Positions 26,325 to 36,131 of a DNA stretch of 64,000 bases are shown here, one piece after another. The notes beneath the pieces were generated by a model, which saw only the letters and a list, made by a program, of their open reading frames with translations, made no database searches and was not told where the DNA came from. The position numbers and the translations under genes are program-made. How positions within the stretch are numbered: position 1 is the stretch's first letter; the number at the start of each line of letters is the position of its first letter. Source of the stretch: a virus; IMG/VR virus record IMGVR_UViG_3300046366_000047, positions 1 to 64,000 of that record. The stretch is one strand, 5' to 3'.

Positions 26325-29300
26325 TTATTTTAATGCTTTGTATTGTACAGCAGTAGATGTAACTAGAAATTCCTCATCTAATGTGTTTACAATCTTAAAG
26401 ATGACTACACGACCTTGATTTCTTTCGTAAGGCGCAGTTAATGAACGAGGTATATAACATTCATAACCGAAGTAGTTTTTAATACTCAAAGGCACGGCAT
26501 TTGCGTCAACTACTGAATCAAATGTATCCGACTTATAATCAGCAAATGATTTATAGAAGTATATCTTCTCAGGCTTGCTATTTGAGTTAACTCTGATTCT
26601 AATGAACTCTTTATCAGCAATAATATCTTTATCAGATACACCTGTCAAGTAACACTCCATATCAACACCATCAATCTGATTTCCAACACCTAATTGATAT
26701 GTGCCGGAACCTTTCATTCCAAATAAGAAGTTCTTATAGTACAAATACTTATCGTAGTTGTATGAACTTTGACATTGTAATGCTGTCTGTTGTACACCGT
26801 AGATTAATGTGCTAAACTCAGGATCATCTCCTTTTGTAGCTACATTCATAATGTATTCTTTTGTCAATACATTGAATCCACCCGATACTTTAGACTCATA
26901 ACCTTCACCAATCAACTGATTGTATTTACGATTAAGTAATTCAAAGAATCCTGTTCTTGCAATTTCATTCAATTGGTTGTCAGAGAATGTATAAGCAGAG
27001 ATACCATTAGCAAAGAAGATTGCATTTGAATACTCAGCCCAACTTCTCCATGTCTCATCCGACATCCCAATAGTCTTATCTATCCAAAGTTGATTCAATA
27101 TGCCACCTATATCTGATCCAACAGTTGCTAACTCATTAGCGTTAATCTCATGGATAACACGCTTATCAACAAGTAACAAACAAATTCCGCTATCTGTAAA
27201 TGCATAAAGGTTATTTCCTTTGTCATTCGATAATGCACTCCATCCAAACTTAATCTCACCTGTATCATCGGAGATATCAAAGTAGTTATTTGAAGGGAAT
27301 GTTTTTACAGATGGTGTGTTCTGAACATTCATAGGTCTTTTCAATGACCATACGATACGTGTACAGAAGTCTGTCTGCTCTTCAAATCCTACACTTGGAA
27401 TAGTAGTAAATGTATTAGTTGTCTGAGTCTTAGAGTAATCAAGATTAGTCTGTAACTCATTCATTGTAAATCTAAATCCTCCCTTGTCCCATAGATTCCA
27501 TTCGTATCCATAGTCATCAAAGTATTCAGGTTTTAAATGATTATCTGATTCAAATTGAGTCCTGTCACCAGGATCACTTGTATTCCACTTATCAGGTCTT
27601 GGTATATAATTAATCAATGGGTAATATTGATCGCTTACAGCCTTATCAGGTTGCTCAACATTCCAAGCAAATGACAAATTGATTCTTGTCTCAGCTGTCC
27701 ATACAGTAACTAACTGACGGATAAATGATGAATGCGTACCAATGCTATCACAGAATTCAAACTGCTCATTGAAATTATATTGCCATGTATCCGTATTCTC
27801 CCACATTGGATACGTATCTGCGTACTCATATGTCTTTAATGGGAATGGAGCATTCATCTTAAACTCATTGTCTGGGAATAACCATCCTCCATCTGTTCCT
27901 GAAGGCTCTCCAAGATTATTGTAATTGTTATCAATAGGAGCCCAAATAGATTCATTAATGTAAGTATCTCCCCCGAATACACGAACAGGAATACGATTGT
28001 CATACTGAACGTATACTTTAGATCCTGCTGGTACTACTGAAAATGCTGTATAACCTACTATGTTATTGAAGTTTAGAGTGAATACTCTACAAACTCCATC
28101 ACTATCACCTGGTGTTTCTGTACTTGTATATACACCATAAATAGGAAATCCATTGGTTAATGTAGCATTGCTATAGGGAACACCTGCTGCTAATCCTGTT
28201 AATACAGTTGTTAAATCACCACCACTAAAAAATTGAACATTCATCCATCTACGAGATATACCATTAGCATCCTCTACGTAAACAAATCTTTTAATACTTG
28301 TATAAGCAGGAGATGTTTGCCCTGTAATTTGAGGTATACAATCTTCCCATCTTTCAGAAACTAATACAGCACTCTGAGTATTAGATCCATTTGATTCAAG
28401 AACTAATGACTTGAATTTAATGAAGTTAGCTCCATATTTATATTGAGTAGTAAGCCCAGGATTAATGTCAGTATTCTTGATGATATTCAATACATACATT
28501 GGCTCTCTCCACTCCATAACGCCTTCTACATCTGCGTTCTTACTTGTATTTGGAGGAGTATTCATTCCTGACCTATTATAAATAGCCCCAAGTCCAGCAT
28601 CATTAACTCTTACTTTGAAATAACTTTGTCTAGTAGAATTAGTAGTTACTTCATCAAATTCCAATATAGGAAATTGTTTATTTCCACTTCCATTACTTGG
28701 ATATGCAGGGGAGCTACCCGTAGTATAATTTGTATATCTTCCGTAAGCTACGTATCTATAATTTAATAATGGGAAAGTAGCATCATTAATACCTGATTGA
28801 TTTGCAATAACAGGATTAATAGGAGTCAAATCTCTATCTCTTAGGATTCGAGCATACGTAATCATATCAGCAGATTTCCTTCTCTGAGATAATCCATCAT
28901 TTCTACTACTATAAACCTCAGTAAAATAACCTAACGGAGATACTAATTGTAATTTATATGCAGTAGGATTATTAATAATATCATTTGCAATATCAGGATA
29001 TAGCAATTCTAAATCAGGGAAGTATGCCCAAAAAGTATCTACATCTTTCTGAGTATCATCACCAAATACACCTTCAGCAGGTTTTAACGAATAGAATCCA
29101 AGTCCTTGAGCAATAACTTGTTGAGCAGGATCAGTCTGAACTACAGAAAATCCATCAGCCCAAGATGGCCAAGAGTTAATTCCTTTAAAACCAAATCCTT
29201 GAGAGTAATAATTTAAACCAAATCCATCAGGAGTATAATCTTGCCAAGTAGGAGCTATACCAGAATTAGCAGCTACCCTAGAGTTTACTGCTTTATTTAA

Positions 29301-30896
29301 TTTGTTTCTTGTATCAAATTGAGATGTAGGAGATAACGCCTCATACGTCTCATCATCTTTATAATTGTATAAGTAAGGATCAACTGATCTATCATCATCT
29401 TGACCTGTCTTCTCTACTGCATCATAATGATCAAATACTTCGTGAGTTTTTGTAACTACTCCATCTGTATTAGCAGCTCTAACTACGCCTTTATATGACG
29501 TATAATTAGTTTCTGTTAAATCTGAAATGATAGTTCTTCTGTTCGGGAATTCAAAATTTGTCGCATTAGGTATTTCTGTGGCGTATGATGGATTATTATT
29601 CTTGTCGAATAGTACGACGCCAAAGCCTGTCTTTTCACCTCGCATATTGCTTTTATGCATCGCTGCATTATAAACGTGCTTATGTCCAGGTTTACCCATG
29701 TTCTCAATAGTAGCAAATCTACCATTTACAGAAGAATCTACAAATCCAATTTCCCCTTGAATATCTTTAGAGTCGTATCCAACATTCATTAAATACAATC
29801 TCTCATTGTAATATCTGATAGCCTTAGCTCTTCTAATTGAAGATCCGGTATCTGTTTGCTCGTCAAGAGTCAATATTGTTGATCCCTCAAATGAAGCTTC
29901 TGCTCTATCTAGCACATCAATTACTTCCATTCCATCAACTACAGGAATACTAGCAATGATTTCAGATACAGGAGGAACTCCAACAGGATCACCTGCGTAC
30001 CAAGAATCTCTTCTTAGTTCAATAAATGAGAATTGACTATCGTTTTGATATCTAATTCTAATATGATTTCCGTATGGCGTTGACGATGTAACATCGGGCG
30101 CACTAGAAAATGTTCTTGAATGAGGGTATTGTGGTTCATTACTAGGGCTGCTGTTTCTAACTACAGGAATTAATTCTGTAATATGTGAAAAAGGAGTAGC
30201 TTCACCTTGGTCATCAACAAATCTATATGAATAAGAATAACTACCTACACATAGTCCTGATGTTCCAACAACTACATCATATCCTGATGTACCTGAAACT
30301 TGTTTAATAAATGCAGGTTTGTACAGTGTAGCTGAAACTTGTACAGTGTAATCTTCTACATTGAACTCAGTGAAGTATGTTTCTGTACAGTCTGTATCAG
30401 GATTCATTCCTGAATTATCCATCAAGTCTTTAATGGAGAATACTAATGGAGGAGTATTATTGTTTGTAACGTAAATCTCTCCACCAATACAGCTTTCGTT
30501 CTTATCGTATTGTAAAGGGTGGTCTAAATCAAATGGTAGGTCACTGGAATATGCGACAATTTGACCGTCTACTCTAATTATTGGCTCCTCGCCTACCACT
30601 GATGATGCCCATATCTCTACAATATGTCCATTTACTTCTTGAGCCATCATGCACTCATAGCCTGTAAATGTCAATGTACCAATTGGATTACATCTATTAT
30701 CTATTAAAGCAAAAAGAATCTCTTCTCCTTTAATTTTCTTCTTAGCAAAGTTATCTCCATCCATGGAAATACTACGCATATTTAACGCATCAAGGTGTTC
30801 TCCATTTGGCGATGCACCTAGTATCTCTTTATTTGAGTCAGAGTTTATACCCTTCTCATAAGTCTTAATATCTTGAGGATGATGCTGTTGACGCAT
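26325..30896 (-). CDS. Tail tube/muzzle-like (stabilisation) protein
   Basis: 1523 aa. The N-terminus (KTYEKGINSDSNKEILGASPNGEHLDALNMRS) matches the opening of crAss-like tail stabilisation/muzzle proteins and similar podovirus tail nozzle proteins: K-G-[ILM]-N-x-D, then a proline-asn-G loop and A-x-N-x-R. The body is beta-rich, aromatic and Asn/Asp-rich, as in propeller-type tail tubes. It lies after three connector-size proteins, the normal position for the distal tail. Confidence 0.65.
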   Translation of the reverse strand: MRQQHHPQDIKTYEKGINSDSNKEILGASPNGEHLDALNMRSISMDGDNFAKKKIKGEEILFALIDNRCNPIGTLTFTGYECMMAQEVNGHIVEIWASSVVGEEPIIRVDGQIVAYSSDLPFDLDHPLQYDKNESCIGGEIYVTNNNTPPLVFSIKDLMDNSGMNPDTDCTETYFTEFNVEDYTVQVSATLYKPAFIKQVSGTSGYDVVVGTSGLCVGSYSYSYRFVDDQGEATPFSHITELIPVVRNSSPSNEPQYPHSRTFSSAPDVTSSTPYGNHIRIRYQNDSQFSFIELRRDSWYAGDPVGVPPVSEIIASIPVVDGMEVIDVLDRAEASFEGSTILTLDEQTDTGSSIRRAKAIRYYNERLYLMNVGYDSKDIQGEIGFVDSSVNGRFATIENMGKPGHKHVYNAAMHKSNMRGEKTGFGVVLFDKNNNPSYATEIPNATNFEFPNRRTIISDLTETNYTSYKGVVRAANTDGVVTKTHEVFDHYDAVEKTGQDDDRSVDPYLYNYKDDETYEALSPTSQFDTRNKLNKAVNSRVAANSGIAPTWQDYTPDGFGLNYYSQGFGFKGINSWPSWADGFSVVQTDPAQQVIAQGLGFYSLKPAEGVFGDDTQKDVDTFWAYFPDLELLYPDIANDIINNPTAYKLQLVSPLGYFTEVYSSRNDGLSQRRKSADMITYARILRDRDLTPINPVIANQSGINDATFPLLNYRYVAYGRYTNYTTGSSPAYPSNGSGNKQFPILEFDEVTTNSTRQSYFKVRVNDAGLGAIYNRSGMNTPPNTSKNADVEGVMEWREPMYVLNIIKNTDINPGLTTQYKYGANFIKFKSLVLESNGSNTQSAVLVSERWEDCIPQITGQTSPAYTSIKRFVYVEDANGISRRWMNVQFFSGGDLTTVLTGLAAGVPYSNATLTNGFPIYGVYTSTETPGDSDGVCRVFTLNFNNIVGYTAFSVVPAGSKVYVQYDNRIPVRVFGGDTYINESIWAPIDNNYNNLGEPSGTDGGWLFPDNEFKMNAPFPLKTYEYADTYPMWENTDTWQYNFNEQFEFCDSIGTHSSFIRQLVTVWTAETRINLSFAWNVEQPDKAVSDQYYPLINYIPRPDKWNTSDPGDRTQFESDNHLKPEYFDDYGYEWNLWDKGGFRFTMNELQTNLDYSKTQTTNTFTTIPSVGFEEQTDFCTRIVWSLKRPMNVQNTPSVKTFPSNNYFDISDDTGEIKFGWSALSNDKGNNLYAFTDSGICLLLVDKRVIHEINANELATVGSDIGGILNQLWIDKTIGMSDETWRSWAEYSNAIFFANGISAYTFSDNQLNEIARTGFFELLNRKYNQLIGEGYESKVSGGFNVLTKEYIMNVATKGDDPEFSTLIYGVQQTALQCQSSYNYDKYLYYKNFLFGMKGSGTYQLGVGNQIDGVDMECYLTGVSDKDIIADKEFIRIRVNSNSKPEKIYFYKSFADYKSDTFDSVVDANAVPLSIKNYFGYECYIPRSLTAPYERNQGRVVIFKIVNTLDEEFLVTSTAVQYKALK

Positions 30897-30898
30897 AT

Positions 30899-31090
30899 TT
30901 ATTTTTTAAATGGGAATCTCTTATTTAAAGTATCTTTTCGTTTGTTGCAGCTACTACAGCCGCCTGATTTATCTCCAGATGCTTTAGCTACAAATTTAGC
31001 AACTTTATCCATTTGTGTGATTCTAGCTACTTTCTCAACTACATCACCTAATCCTTGCATATGTGCCATGTGGAATATGTTATTTACCAT
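30899..31090 (-). CDS. Small GLGDVVE-type protein with CxxC
   Basis: 63 aa: M-x-GLGDVVEKVARITQM, then CSSCNKRKDTLNKRFPFKK at the C-terminus. This conserved small phage protein has a helix and a CxxC-RK tail, function unknown. Starts at 31093-31090 region; internal Met at residues 8 and 11 are alternative starts. It overlaps the upstream gene by 7 bases. Confidence 0.65.
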   Translation of the reverse strand: MVNNIFHMAHMQGLGDVVEKVARITQMDKVAKFVAKASGDKSGGCSSCNKRKDTLNKRFPFKK

Positions 31091-31356
31091 TTTACTTTAT
31101 CGGCCCAATAAGCAGCACTCATCTTTCCTTTAGCTATATTCTTAGCGTGACGAGATTTGAATCTATTTCTTCTACTTGCGTAAGCAGCGGATTCACCCTC
31201 TTTCTTAGGAGATCCTTTTACTCCTTGTTGTCCAAAACGAATAATTTTCTCTACTCCATTAGCACAAGCCTTTACAACGTGTGACTTAGTAGGATGGCTA
31301 GGAGTGCTCTTCGCTGAGTTGCATTTCATCAACTCTTTTTTAAGTTGTTTAGGCAT
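31084..31356 (-). CDS. Conserved basic virion protein, DUF6321-like
   Basis: 90 aa, basic. The sequence contains HVVKACANGVEKIIRFGQQGV, GSP..EGE, RRNRFKSRHAKNIAKGKMSAAYWADKVKW, a conserved block I recall as DUF6321, seen in phages and some large DNA viruses. It probably binds nucleic acid in the particle. Start overlaps the upstream stop by one base. Confidence 0.68.
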   Translation of the reverse strand: MPKQLKKELMKCNSAKSTPSHPTKSHVVKACANGVEKIIRFGQQGVKGSPKKEGESAAYASRRNRFKSRHAKNIAKGKMSAAYWADKVKW

Positions 31357-31748
31357 TAGTCTCTAAATTTAGCGGTTTTTTCTTTAATACTTTTTGGTTG
31401 TGCTACAAATTGTTTACCCATAGCTTTACCTACTCTTTTAGCTCTCGTTGTAGAAGCGTACTCAGATGAGGTTAATGATTTAATTGCTTTTTCAGGTAAG
31501 TATCTTTCTCCAGTCTTTCCACTTGGCTTTCCGCTTTTAGTTCTCCACTTTTGCTTAGTCCATTTAGACAAACTATTTGAAGAAGACTTAGATCCTGAAT
31601 AACCACCACCTGCTGCTTTGTACTTTTGCACTGCAAGCTGTGCCTTTCTAGCAGACCATTGCCCAGGGTTTCCACCCTTAGAACTAGCTTTAACAGAAGA
31701 TACTATTCTACTCCAAAGCCCAGGATTACTTTTCTTAGCTACACTCAT
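31356..31748 (-). CDS. Conserved basic virion protein, DUF5872-like
   Basis: 130 aa, Lys/Ser/Gly-rich. The block LSKWTKQKWRTKSGKPSGKTGERYLPEKAIKSL...STTRAKR.GKAMGKQFVAQP is the DUF5872-type signature as I recall it, also found in large eukaryotic DNA viruses. The N-terminal half (NPGLWSRIVSSVKASSKGGNPGQWSARKAQLAVQKYKAAGGGY) is a second conserved SP-type basic module. Likely packaged DNA-binding protein. Confidence 0.68.
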   Translation of the reverse strand: MSVAKKSNPGLWSRIVSSVKASSKGGNPGQWSARKAQLAVQKYKAAGGGYSGSKSSSNSLSKWTKQKWRTKSGKPSGKTGERYLPEKAIKSLTSSEYASTTRAKRVGKAMGKQFVAQPKSIKEKTAKFRD

Positions 31749-32518
31749 TATTTATGATACATTGAACTGATGTATTCTTCCATAGATTCTTTCTCTTTTG
31801 AATCCATAGACTTAATACGTTTTCTTGCTTTATTCCAGCTACCTGATGTCAAGTCATTTAACTTACTGAATGAATCTTGCCATAATGGACGATACATACG
31901 TACATCTCTTGACTTCATAGCGTTGTAGAATTTCTCCTCCACATAATCAACTACTGCACGCTCAAAGAAACGTGGGATAGTTGGCATATCACCATTCTCT
32001 ACACCCATTCCGTTGAATACAATACGTACATAAGGGAAACCACCACATTCTTTACTGAACATGATTAATCCATTCAATACATTGTAGTAGAATTTAGGAC
32101 CATAAAATCCTGCTTGATTATGCGTATAAACACGTTGGTTAGGCTGATAGATATCAGAACCATTACTTCCATCGTCTTTTACTTTGGCAGTATATCCATT
32201 TCCATTAGCTGTATTGTTAAATAAACGTTTCCAGTATACTACTTGGCTCTTTGTAGGGTTACAAAGTGTACCATTGTACATATATATCTCACGGATATTA
32301 AATACGTTCTTAGGCATCTCGATTTGGAAGTTATCAGGCATTTCATAGTCATGCTGAATCTTCAACCAAAATGTATCAAATGACAATTCTTGAATTGCAT
32401 CTTGAATACGTGAGATATACCATCCTTTTGGAAATCCCTTCTTATAATCAGTGTCATTTACAGTAGCAGTAATCTCTGCTAATAAATGCTCTATGGATAC
32501 AAAATCGTTAGCTGTCAT
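31748..32518 (-). CDS. Connector/ring-like protein, 256 aa
   Basis: N-terminal helices (SIEHLLAEITATVNDTDYKKGFPKGWYISRIQDAIQELSF), a beta-rich centre, and a charged helical C-terminus. The size, place downstream of MCP and one-base overlaps with neighbours fit podovirus head-tail adaptor or ring proteins. No direct motif proves it. Confidence 0.5.
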   Translation of the reverse strand: MTANDFVSIEHLLAEITATVNDTDYKKGFPKGWYISRIQDAIQELSFDTFWLKIQHDYEMPDNFQIEMPKNVFNIREIYMYNGTLCNPTKSQVVYWKRLFNNTANGNGYTAKVKDDGSNGSDIYQPNQRVYTHNQAGFYGPKFYYNVLNGLIMFSKECGGFPYVRIVFNGMGVENGDMPTIPRFFERAVVDYVEEKFYNAMKSRDVRMYRPLWQDSFSKLNDLTSGSWNKARKRIKSMDSKEKESMEEYISSMYHK

Positions 32519-33243
32519 TATTCTGCTTGTTGTTGAGTTGTGTCAGGAAGATTAACTGCTCTATTTGCATACATCTGAGTATTCAATTCACCGCCATCTT
32601 CACCATCATTAATATTTTCTTTTGGCATTAACATTACAAATCTACCTAATTGTAGTACTTGCATCATTAGGTCCTGAATCATTTCGTCTGGTAATGGAAT
32701 CTCATCATCAAGACTACATATTTGTCTTGGATCTAAAGTTGCCTTAATAGCAATCTCTACATCTGCAACAGGAACACACTCAAGACCAAGTAAATAAATT
32801 CTATTTACCTTAACTCCATCAATGTGATCTCCAATTCTATAGAAATAAGGGTTATGTGCACTTGGCTTTGTATACTCATCTAAGTATAAGTGTTGAACAC
32901 TACCAAGATTTACTCCCTGAAACCACACTTGTGCGAAAGCAGGACCTTCACATTTGCATGTTTCTTCGTTATATGTGATATAAACTACACCTGAGTTATT
33001 TGGCAAATCCATAATCTGCCCAGGTAAGTCTATGTATTTTCTTCCTTTGGTATCTGTCAATACAGGTACATCGTTAAATGTAGATGTAAACAAATCAGTA
33101 TTGGTAGCAATAGTTTGCTGTAGACGCATTCTATTAGCGACTACCATCACCCAATACATTAATTGATTTAAAGTGAAGTCAGCATCATCAAAAGCAGCAT
33201 TAAAGCTCTTATCTAGATCATATATTACGTATCTGTATGTCAT
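32518..33243 (-). CDS. Connector/ring-like protein, 241 aa
   Basis: YRYVIYDLDKSFNAAFDDADFTLNQLMYWVMVVANRMRLQ is an adaptor-like helical N-terminus, followed by a beta domain. Second of three similar-length genes between MCP and the tail tube. Function inferred from position and size only. Confidence 0.5.
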   Translation of the reverse strand: MTYRYVIYDLDKSFNAAFDDADFTLNQLMYWVMVVANRMRLQQTIATNTDLFTSTFNDVPVLTDTKGRKYIDLPGQIMDLPNNSGVVYITYNEETCKCEGPAFAQVWFQGVNLGSVQHLYLDEYTKPSAHNPYFYRIGDHIDGVKVNRIYLLGLECVPVADVEIAIKATLDPRQICSLDDEIPLPDEMIQDLMMQVLQLGRFVMLMPKENINDGEDGGELNTQMYANRAVNLPDTTQQQAE

Positions 33244-33244
33244 C

Positions 33245-34003
33245 TTACAATATAGTTAAAAGTTGCTGAATATCTTGTGCTGTTACACCGTATAAGTTAG
33301 TCTGATCTCCTTGTTTGTAAGAGATATAACTTAATGCTTTATCAAATAGTAATTGGAATACACTATTTGGAAATTCAATGTTTTGAGCCAATGAGGTAAT
33401 AACAGATGGTTTCTTTGCCCAAAATATTGTTACCTTATCATTTTTAATTTGTGGTCTAATCTCAATTTCTGCTGCTTTGTCTCCTATATTTACGCCTTGG
33501 TAATTTGTAGGGGCTAAATAAGCATATAATTTTAAAGCATCACAGATTTGATTTCCATCATATCCTGCCTCAAATGGATTAGATGCGTTAGTTGACCATT
33601 CCTCAACAGTCAATCTTTTACATGAATCAGTAGATGATAAATGCAATTTGTCACTCAAGAAATAACTCTTAGTTACATCAGGAGTTGGTACAGGAGGATA
33701 TCCTGCAATAGTACTTGTAGTAGGTTTGGCGAATACCCCTAAGATAGTCCATACCTCACTAGGGAATACATTTAGAGAAACCCTGGAAGTGTTCGTTGTT
33801 TGGAACACTCCAGAGTATGCTAAGTCTCTAAAAAACTCTTCTCCTAACTTATCTTGACCATACGCAGCATTTACGATATTAGTTAACCATTTTACCGAAG
33901 CATTAATTGCTGGTATATAGTCTAATGAATCCAAATAGTGATCTGAATTCTCTGCATCCAATGCGAATGCTAACTGATTACGTAATTCCTGTGCTGAGAT
34001 CAT
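33245..34003 (-). CDS. Connector/ring-like protein, 252 aa
   Basis: N-terminal helical segment (ISAQELRNQLAFALDAENSDHYLDSLDYIPAINASVKWL) resembles a head-tail connector subunit; the remainder mixes strands and helices. First of the three ring-like genes downstream of the MCP block. Its ATG is 2 bases from the next stop. Confidence 0.5.
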   Translation of the reverse strand: MISAQELRNQLAFALDAENSDHYLDSLDYIPAINASVKWLTNIVNAAYGQDKLGEEFFRDLAYSGVFQTTNTSRVSLNVFPSEVWTILGVFAKPTTSTIAGYPPVPTPDVTKSYFLSDKLHLSSTDSCKRLTVEEWSTNASNPFEAGYDGNQICDALKLYAYLAPTNYQGVNIGDKAAEIEIRPQIKNDKVTIFWAKKPSVITSLAQNIEFPNSVFQLLFDKALSYISYKQGDQTNLYGVTAQDIQQLLTIL

Positions 34004-34005
34004 GT

Positions 34006-34794
34006 CTAGTTATTAATTGTTTTTTCAGTAACTATACGTCCTTGTTGATCCATAGTTGAATTTCTCAAGTTACCGTAAAGCATTCTATCTTGTTGATTGA
34101 TAGATCGTTTTGCAGTAAGCTCAACTAATTGTCTACGCATAGCCTCTGGGCTTTGGTTAATTGTAACTCCTTCTTGTTTAGCACGTGCAATAATCTGCAT
34201 GTCAGACAATTTAGAGATAGATTGTTGTGCTTCAACCATTTTCTGAGCCCATGTAGAGTCAACATTCATTGCTGATTCCATGTTTTCGTAGAATGCAATA
34301 CCGTATTGGCTGTGATTTCTTAAGTAATCCAACTCTGATTGAGATTGAACTTTAACAGAAGATACAGATACAACTTGTACGTCACGTCCTTTTTTTCTAC
34401 GTGTTCTTACTAATGGTTTGAATTTAATAGCTCCGTGTGGAGGTAATGACTCTAGTCCACGTCTTTTGTCTCCATGAATAGAGAAGTTTAACGAGAATGC
34501 AAAGAATACTACAGGCTGATCTAACCAATCTTCTTCTAATTCAGCAACATAATTAGATTCCTCATTTAATGATTCTCTAGCTGATGATGTTTTTAGTTTG
34601 TTTAATTGATTAGTGAATTTAGCCTCTAGTTCTTGCATCCATTGCTGAACTGTGGATAATGGAATAGCAGGCTCTGCTTTAGGCTCTACGTATTCTTTCT
34701 CTTCTTTCTTTACCTCTACTGGTGCGCTCACTTCTTCAAATACTGATTCTTCAGCTTTAGGAGTAACGTCTTGATTTGCTTTTTTAATCGCCAT
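34006..34794 (-). CDS. MCP-adjacent virion protein, 262 aa
   Basis: Residues 1-60 are a disordered Glu/Lys/Pro/Val-rich arm, then a helix, a compact beta segment with RRKKGRDVQVVSVSSVKVQS, and a Gln-rich helical C-terminus. It lies just downstream of MCP across a terminator. Possible capsid-associated or minor structural protein; not recognised. Confidence 0.5.
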   Translation of the reverse strand: MAIKKANQDVTPKAEESVFEEVSAPVEVKKEEKEYVEPKAEPAIPLSTVQQWMQELEAKFTNQLNKLKTSSARESLNEESNYVAELEEDWLDQPVVFFAFSLNFSIHGDKRRGLESLPPHGAIKFKPLVRTRRKKGRDVQVVSVSSVKVQSQSELDYLRNHSQYGIAFYENMESAMNVDSTWAQKMVEAQQSISKLSDMQIIARAKQEGVTINQSPEAMRRQLVELTAKRSINQQDRMLYGNLRNSTMDQQGRIVTEKTINN

Positions 34795-34823
34795 GACTAA
34801 TTTATTTTAAATGATTAAATAAA

Positions 34824-34845
34824 GGGGGAGATTTTGTCCCCCCCT
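34824..34845 (-). terminator. Intrinsic terminator after the major capsid gene
   Basis: On the minus strand, GGGGGGACAAAATCTCCCCC is followed by TTTATTT. Because the operon continues, it probably trims MCP mRNA or causes partial termination, raising MCP over downstream genes. Confidence 0.75.
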
Positions 34846-34858
34846 GAATTTTTAAATA

Positions 34859-36097
34859 TTACAATGTAAGGTCTAACCATGCACATGCAAGTGGGTTGTG
34901 GAATTTAACCCCCATGTTACAGTCTACCCATACATCTCCGTAACGTTTTGGAACTCCGTCTTCTAATTTCAACGTGTCTCCAGAACGCTCACCCCAAAGT
35001 TGTGTACGTTTGATGTTTTTCATATCCAAGATTACGATACGGTTTTCGAATGAACCTGGGAATGATGCTTTGTCTTCGAAACGTTTGAAAGGCACAAGAA
35101 CGATACGAGAAGAACCTAAGTTTACTTCTTTCAAGTTCAATAATGCGATATCATCGTTAGGAGCGTAACGTGTCAATTCTTCTTTGTAAGCCAAAGATAA
35201 TGCACGGTGAACACGTGGAGTCATGAATGCCATACGAGCTTGACCGTAGTCACCATACTCAGAAGACAATACCATATCCTCGAATGCGTCAACTAAAGAT
35301 GCGTTCGTAGCCAATGCGTTTGGAGAACCAGCCTCTAACATTGAAGAGAATACACCACCTGTAGTTTTTGCAGGAGTACCATCAGCAGTGATGATTTCAC
35401 CTTTTTGTCCTGTCCAGAATGCGTTAGACAAATCGATACGGTGTTGGTTGAACATTGCATTACGCTCCATTTCAAGGAAGTTGGCAGTTGTTCCCAAAGT
35501 TTTCAATTTGTGTAATTCTACTTCAGAGTAACGAATCGCTTTGTTAAACAATTGGATGTAGTTGTTACGCTCGATTGTAGAAGCACGGAAGTACTGAGCG
35601 AAACCGTCAGATCCATCGTGGTCAACACTAGATACGTTAGCTAATACATCGTCAGGAGAAACTGCTGGTAAAGTATCACCATTGTAAGGAGAAACAGTAA
35701 TTGTCAACAAAGACGTGTCAACAGAAACAACACTACCTTTTTGTCCGTTAGGGTAAGAGATAATTGTGTTAGTTGAGATGTTGTCTGTAGACGTTACAGA
35801 AATTGTTTGAGTTGTAGGCCAAGATACAGTCGCAGATGCAGCTGTAGCTACAAGAGGCTCACGTTGGTAACCCATTTCTTGGTAGAAGAACTCGTCAGAG
35901 TTAACTTGCTCTGCAGCTACCATGTTCAACAATTTCAAATCCATGAACTGCTGAGGAGCAGCGTCAAAGATCGCACGGTTAGTTAATTTTTGTACTAACA
36001 ATGAAATATCATGTCCGTACAATGCAGCGTACTCAGACCCTACGGAGTTGTAGTTCTGATTGTCAAACTTTACGTTTGGTTCATTATATAAAGCCAT
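34859..36097 (-). CDS. Major capsid protein (HK97-like)
   Basis: 412 aa. N-arm NYNSVGSEYAALYGHDISLLVQKLTNRAIFDAAPQQF; an insertion-type beta region at 80-155; a spine helix with LHKLKTLGTTANFLEMERNAMFNQHRIDLSNAF; and a C-terminal RIVLVPFKRF...G..ENRIVILDM..IKRTQLWGERS segment typical of crAss-like and T4/HK97-type capsids. Codon use is more biased than its neighbours, consistent with high expression. Flanked by scaffold-like gene and a terminator. Assignment is by pattern and place. Confidence 0.8.
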   Translation of the reverse strand: MALYNEPNVKFDNQNYNSVGSEYAALYGHDISLLVQKLTNRAIFDAAPQQFMDLKLLNMVAAEQVNSDEFFYQEMGYQREPLVATAASATVSWPTTQTISVTSTDNISTNTIISYPNGQKGSVVSVDTSLLTITVSPYNGDTLPAVSPDDVLANVSSVDHDGSDGFAQYFRASTIERNNYIQLFNKAIRYSEVELHKLKTLGTTANFLEMERNAMFNQHRIDLSNAFWTGQKGEIITADGTPAKTTGGVFSSMLEAGSPNALATNASLVDAFEDMVLSSEYGDYGQARMAFMTPRVHRALSLAYKEELTRYAPNDDIALLNLKEVNLGSSRIVLVPFKRFEDKASFPGSFENRIVILDMKNIKRTQLWGERSGDTLKLEDGVPKRYGDVWVDCNMGVKFHNPLACAWLDLTL

Positions 36098-36131
36098 TTT
36101 GCTTCGGGTTTAAAAATTTACAATTTAATTA

